A DNA stretch of 7,658 bases from Chloroflexota bacterium (GTDB lineage Bacteria; Chloroflexota; FW602-bin22; JAMCYS01), in contig JAJZQK010000135.1 of the NCBI GenBank assembly GCA_021847625.1, positions 1-7,658 on the forward strand, written 5' to 3'. This document shows, piece by piece, positions 5,316 to 7,658 of the stretch. The notes under the pieces were generated by a model that saw only the letters and a program-made list of their open reading frames with translations, searched no databases and was not told where the DNA came from. The translations under genes and the position numbers were made by a program. Each line of letters starts with the position of its first letter. Position 1 is the first letter of the stretch.

Positions 5316-6521
5316 CTAGTCGGCGACGGCGCTCAGCTCTCGCCGGCTCGCCTCTCCTACGAGGGCGGCCAGGCGAGAGACACCCTCGCGGATGCGCTCG
5401 GGACCGCAGTTGGAGAAGTTCAGCCGCATGAAGTTCTGGCCGCCACCGTTGGGGAAGAAGTCCTCGCCCGGCACGAAGACCACCTTGTGGGCGAGAGCCG
5501 TCGGCAACAAGGCCGAGGTGTTCACGCCTTCGGGGCAGGCAAACCAGAGGAACATGCCGCCCTCCGGGTGGGTCCAGCGGCAGCCCGCCGGCATCCTTGC
5601 CCCCAGTGCCTCGTCCATCACCCGATAGCGCTCGCCATAAGCCGCCCGTATGCGGGCGATGTGGGCTTCGCTCTGGCCTGTCCGCAGGTACTCGTAGACG
5701 ACCCGCTGATCGAAGGTGGACGAGTGCAGGTCGGCGGTCTGCTTGAGCATCACGAGCATGTCGATGATCTCTGGGGTGGCCACGATCCAGCCTAGCCGCA
5801 TACCGGGAACCACGGTCTTGGAGAAGGTGCTGATGTAAATGACGCGCCCCACCGTGTCGTAGGTCTTCACCGGCGGGATATCCGCGCCCATATAGCGCAG
5901 GCGACCGTACGGGTCATCCTCCACAACCAGCAGGTCGCAGCGAGCGGCGACCTCGTACAGCGCCTCCCGTCGCGGCGCGGTCAGAGTGATACCGGTAGGA
6001 TTCTGGAAGTTCGGCACCGTGTAGAGGAACTTCGGCCGGTAGCGGGCCACCAGCTCCGGCAGCGCCTCGGGCACGATGCCGCTCTCGTCCGTGGGCACGG
6101 GCACGAAACGCGCCTCGTAGGTTTGGAAGGTTTGGATAGCAGCCAGGTAGGTGGGATCCTCAGTTAGCACGACGTCGCCCGGGTCGAGGAAGGCCCGTGC
6201 GACGAGGTCGAGCGATTGCTGAGACCCGGTCGTGATGAGCGTGTCCTCAACGCCACAGGCCACGCCCCGCCGCGCCATCTCGGAGGTCAGGTACTCTCGC
6301 AGCGGCCCGTAACCCTCCGTTTCGCTGTACTGCAAAGCGGCCGCCCCTTCGCCGCTCAACACGTGATCGCAGGCCACCCTGATGGCCTCCACGGGAAAGA
6401 GCTCCGGCGCCGGCAGGCCCCCGGCAAAGGAAATCACCTCGGGCTGGGTCGTCGCCCTGAGGATTTCCTTGAGCGACGAACGGCGCACCTTGGCCAAACG
6501 GAGAGCAAATCGATCGGACAT
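5316..6521 (-). CDS. Class I PLP-dependent aminotransferase, LysN/2-aminoadipate-aminotransferase type
   Basis: Transfers amino groups between an amino acid and a 2-oxo acid using pyridoxal phosphate. The 401-residue product has the fold-type I motifs: SFAGGLPAPELFP (31-43, typical of the MocR/LysN/Aro8 branch), YSETEGYGPLRE (65-76), TTGSQQSLDL (97-106), PTYLAA (123-128), VPNFQNPTG (169-177, N174), VVEDDPYGRLRY (199-210, D202 or D203 and Y205), STFSKTVVPGMRLGW (231-245, Schiff-base K235, R242) and MRLNFS (365-370, carboxylate-binding R366). No DNA-binding winged-helix domain precedes it, so it is an enzyme and not a MocR regulator. ATG 6521 is preferred because family members start just before FALRLAKVRRSS. 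A TTG at 6599 would add 26 residues that look like leader. The SD is weak (AGAGGT, 11 nt). Substrate could be 2-aminoadipate, an aromatic or a branched-chain amino acid. Confidence 0.92.
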   Translation of the reverse strand: MSDRFALRLAKVRRSSLKEILRATTQPEVISFAGGLPAPELFPVEAIRVACDHVLSGEGAAALQYSETEGYGPLREYLTSEMARRGVACGVEDTLITTGSQQSLDLVARAFLDPGDVVLTEDPTYLAAIQTFQTYEARFVPVPTDESGIVPEALPELVARYRPKFLYTVPNFQNPTGITLTAPRREALYEVAARCDLLVVEDDPYGRLRYMGADIPPVKTYDTVGRVIYISTFSKTVVPGMRLGWIVATPEIIDMLVMLKQTADLHSSTFDQRVVYEYLRTGQSEAHIARIRAAYGERYRVMDEALGARMPAGCRWTHPEGGMFLWFACPEGVNTSALLPTALAHKVVFVPGEDFFPNGGGQNFMRLNFSNCGPERIREGVSRLAALVGEASRRELSAVAD

Positions 6522-6880
6522 TTCTCGCACAGACCTCTTGTCGTCAATAAGATGAAGGCCGCCCCCAGCAACCGGAAGGTAGGCGCCGGAAAGAACCAAG
6601 ACGGCCGTTCGGCCCGGACGGGGGCCGCAGGCCGTCTCTCAACCGCCTTGCGGCACGCCGAGTACGTTGCCGGAAGGATAGCACGCTTGGCCGTTTCCGG
6701 CAATGCCCGTCATGCCACCGGGACAACCGACCCTCCCCCATCAGGCGGCCACCCGCGGCAGGTTCTGAACATAAGACACCATGTGCTAACTTACCGTTTA
6801 CGCCCTGACTACTGACTGAGTCAATTGGGGGAAGTAGCATATGGGCAAGAAGACTGAAGCAGGGGGTCACCAGCATCAGG
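6522..6880. other. Divergent intergenic region with CCGGAA motifs and a 9-bp inverted repeat
   Basis: This 359-bp region separates the aminotransferase (minus) from the membrane GGDEF-type gene (plus). It contains four CCGGAA motifs: 6572-6577, 6586-6591, 6670-6675 and, inverted, 6695-6700. The last two belong to a perfect inverted repeat, TTGCCGGAA (6667-6675) / TTCCGGCAA (6695-6703), with a 19-nt loop. No strong sigma-70 promoter is evident in either direction. The best minus-strand guess is TTGCTG, 16 nt, TATTGA, ending close to the ATG. Confidence 0.5.
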
Positions 6881-7658
6881 GTGGAATCGGCATTCGACGC
6901 AGCGAAGACGCGCCCTCTCGCCCGCTTCTATACGGCCGAGGTCTACTTGCTAGGGGTGATGGCGCTCTTCCTGGGCCTGCGCAACTTCCCCAATGACTTC
7001 GCCGAATGGCAGTCATTTGCCATTCTCACCGGCCTCGCGGTCGGCGCCCAGTTCTTCTCTGTGACCTCGCCCACGCGGCAAACCTACAGGCTGACGATCG
7101 CGTTCATAATGGCCGCCGTCATCCTGCTGACGCCCTCGCAGACGGTTCTGCTGGTGATGGCGGCCTTCGTCGTGGAGTGGGTGGTCGAGGAACGGCCCTG
7201 GGGCCTGCACGTCTTCAACGCCGCCGTCTGGCTCGTGGCCACGCAAGGCGCCGTCTTCATCTACGGATTCCTCAGTGGCTACCAGCCGGGCGCCGAGCTG
7301 CCCGTGTACGCGCTGAGCGCACCGGTCTCGGCGGCCGTCGCGCTAATCGCCATCAATCGCCTCCTCGCCAGAACGCTGATGGTCCTCCAGAACCGACTTC
7401 CGGCCTACAGTATCATCAGCCCGCCCAGCCAGGAGCTGCTAATCGATCTTTCGCTGTGCTGTCTGGGGGGCATGATCGCCGTCCTCTGGCAGGAGGCCAT
7501 CTGGCTGATGCTGCTGGCGATCCCGCCGCTAGTTCTCATCCAACGCTCGCTGAAACTGCCTTCGCTCACCGCGGAAGCGACCCTAGACGCGAAGACGGCC
7601 CTGCTGAACGCCCGCACGCTGGAAACGGCGGCGACCAAAGAAGTCGAACGCGCTCTGC
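6881..7658 (+). CDS. Polytopic membrane signalling protein, N-terminal part; probable GGDEF domain begins at the window edge
   Basis: The frame from GTG 6881 gives 259 residues and runs off the window. Residues about 18-33, 44-60, 70-83, 86-101, 109-130, 143-168, 184-202 and 205-221 are hydrophobic, suggesting 7-8 membrane spans. They are followed by LTAEATLDAKTALLNARTL (229-247) and ATKEVERAL. This resembles the D..TGL.NRR.F...L..E..RA opening of GGDEF diguanylate cyclase domains, so the protein probably makes or senses cyclic di-GMP at the membrane. The catalytic GG(D/E)EF motif lies beyond the window and is not seen. The start is unsettled. GTG 6881 has only GGGGG 14 nt upstream. A far better SD (GGGGGA, 6827-6832) precedes an ATG at 6841 in another frame, which stops at 6996. 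Dropping one G from the G5 run (6862-6866) would join the two as MGKKTEAGVTSIRVESAF. Confidence 0.7.
   Translation, partial: MESAFDAAKTRPLARFYTAEVYLLGVMALFLGLRNFPNDFAEWQSFAILTGLAVGAQFFSVTSPTRQTYRLTIAFIMAAVILLTPSQTVLLVMAAFVVEWVVEERPWGLHVFNAAVWLVATQGAVFIYGFLSGYQPGAELPVYALSAPVSAAVALIAINRLLARTLMVLQNRLPAYSIISPPSQELLIDLSLCCLGGMIAVLWQEAIWLMLLAIPPLVLIQRSLKLPSLTAEATLDAKTALLNARTLETAATKEVERAL

Noticed and set aside
5115..5795. 226-codon plus-strand open frame through the repeat gap into the aminotransferase
   Set aside because: It reads across hairpin repeats and then antisense to a conserved enzyme. It shows no domain.
6763..6792. Plus-strand promoter TTCTGA-18-TAACTT ahead of the membrane gene
   Set aside because: Both boxes are weak and the spacing is long. 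It is not better than chance in this region.
6216..6815. 199-codon plus-strand open frame across the aminotransferase start and the divergent gap
   Set aside because: Most of it is antisense to the aminotransferase, and the remainder is non-conserved Arg/Ala-rich sequence.

Overview
The window is GC-rich bacterial chromosome with six protein genes, two of them cut by the window edges. Strong coding bias, Shine-Dalgarno sequences, sigma-70-like promoters and one textbook TPP riboswitch show it is bacterial. The gene mix and the many hairpin repeats built on TAGGGGC arms recall uncultured Chloroflexota or similar GC-rich environmental phyla. That placement is an impression, not something the sequence proves.

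Layout: (1) On the minus strand at the left edge lies an NCS1-family permease of the CytX type (1-1072, C-terminus cut off). It is preceded by a complete regulatory leader: promoter (1287-1315), TPP aptamer (1167-1251), a probable intrinsic terminator (1106-1147), and a Shine-Dalgarno lying in a 13-bp tandem duplication. This is a thiamine-precursor uptake unit predicted to be switched off by thiamine pyrophosphate. (2) Divergent from it is a DnaQ-type DEDDh exonuclease fused to a C-terminal WYL-like domain (1509-2351, TTG start). (3) Next, on the same strand and probably with its own promoter, is a DUF362 protein with a cysteine-bearing C-terminus (2465-3649). (4) A 532-bp gene-free stretch (3650-4181) holds a 286-bp segment bounded by perfect 25-bp inverted repeats and packed with smaller hairpins. 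(5) On the minus strand are an HpcH/HpaI-family 2-oxo-acid aldolase (4182-4949), with a good promoter, and upstream of it a class I PLP aminotransferase of the LysN/2-aminoadipate type (5316-6521). Between them are further hairpin repeats related to the element in (4). (6) Divergent from the aminotransferase, at the right edge, is a multi-spanning membrane protein whose last visible residues look like the start of a GGDEF domain. Its start region carries an apparent reading-frame problem at a run of five Gs.

How the genes work together: each appears to be its own transcription unit, so the window is not one operon. The riboswitch and permease form a self-contained module. The aldolase and aminotransferase both handle 2-oxo acids and could be linked metabolically, but hpcH has its own promoter and a repeat-filled gap separates the two. 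The points most worth a second look are the TIR-bounded hairpin element and its relative on the other side of the aldolase gene, the exonuclease-WYL fusion, the unusual cytX leader, and the start of the GGDEF-type gene.
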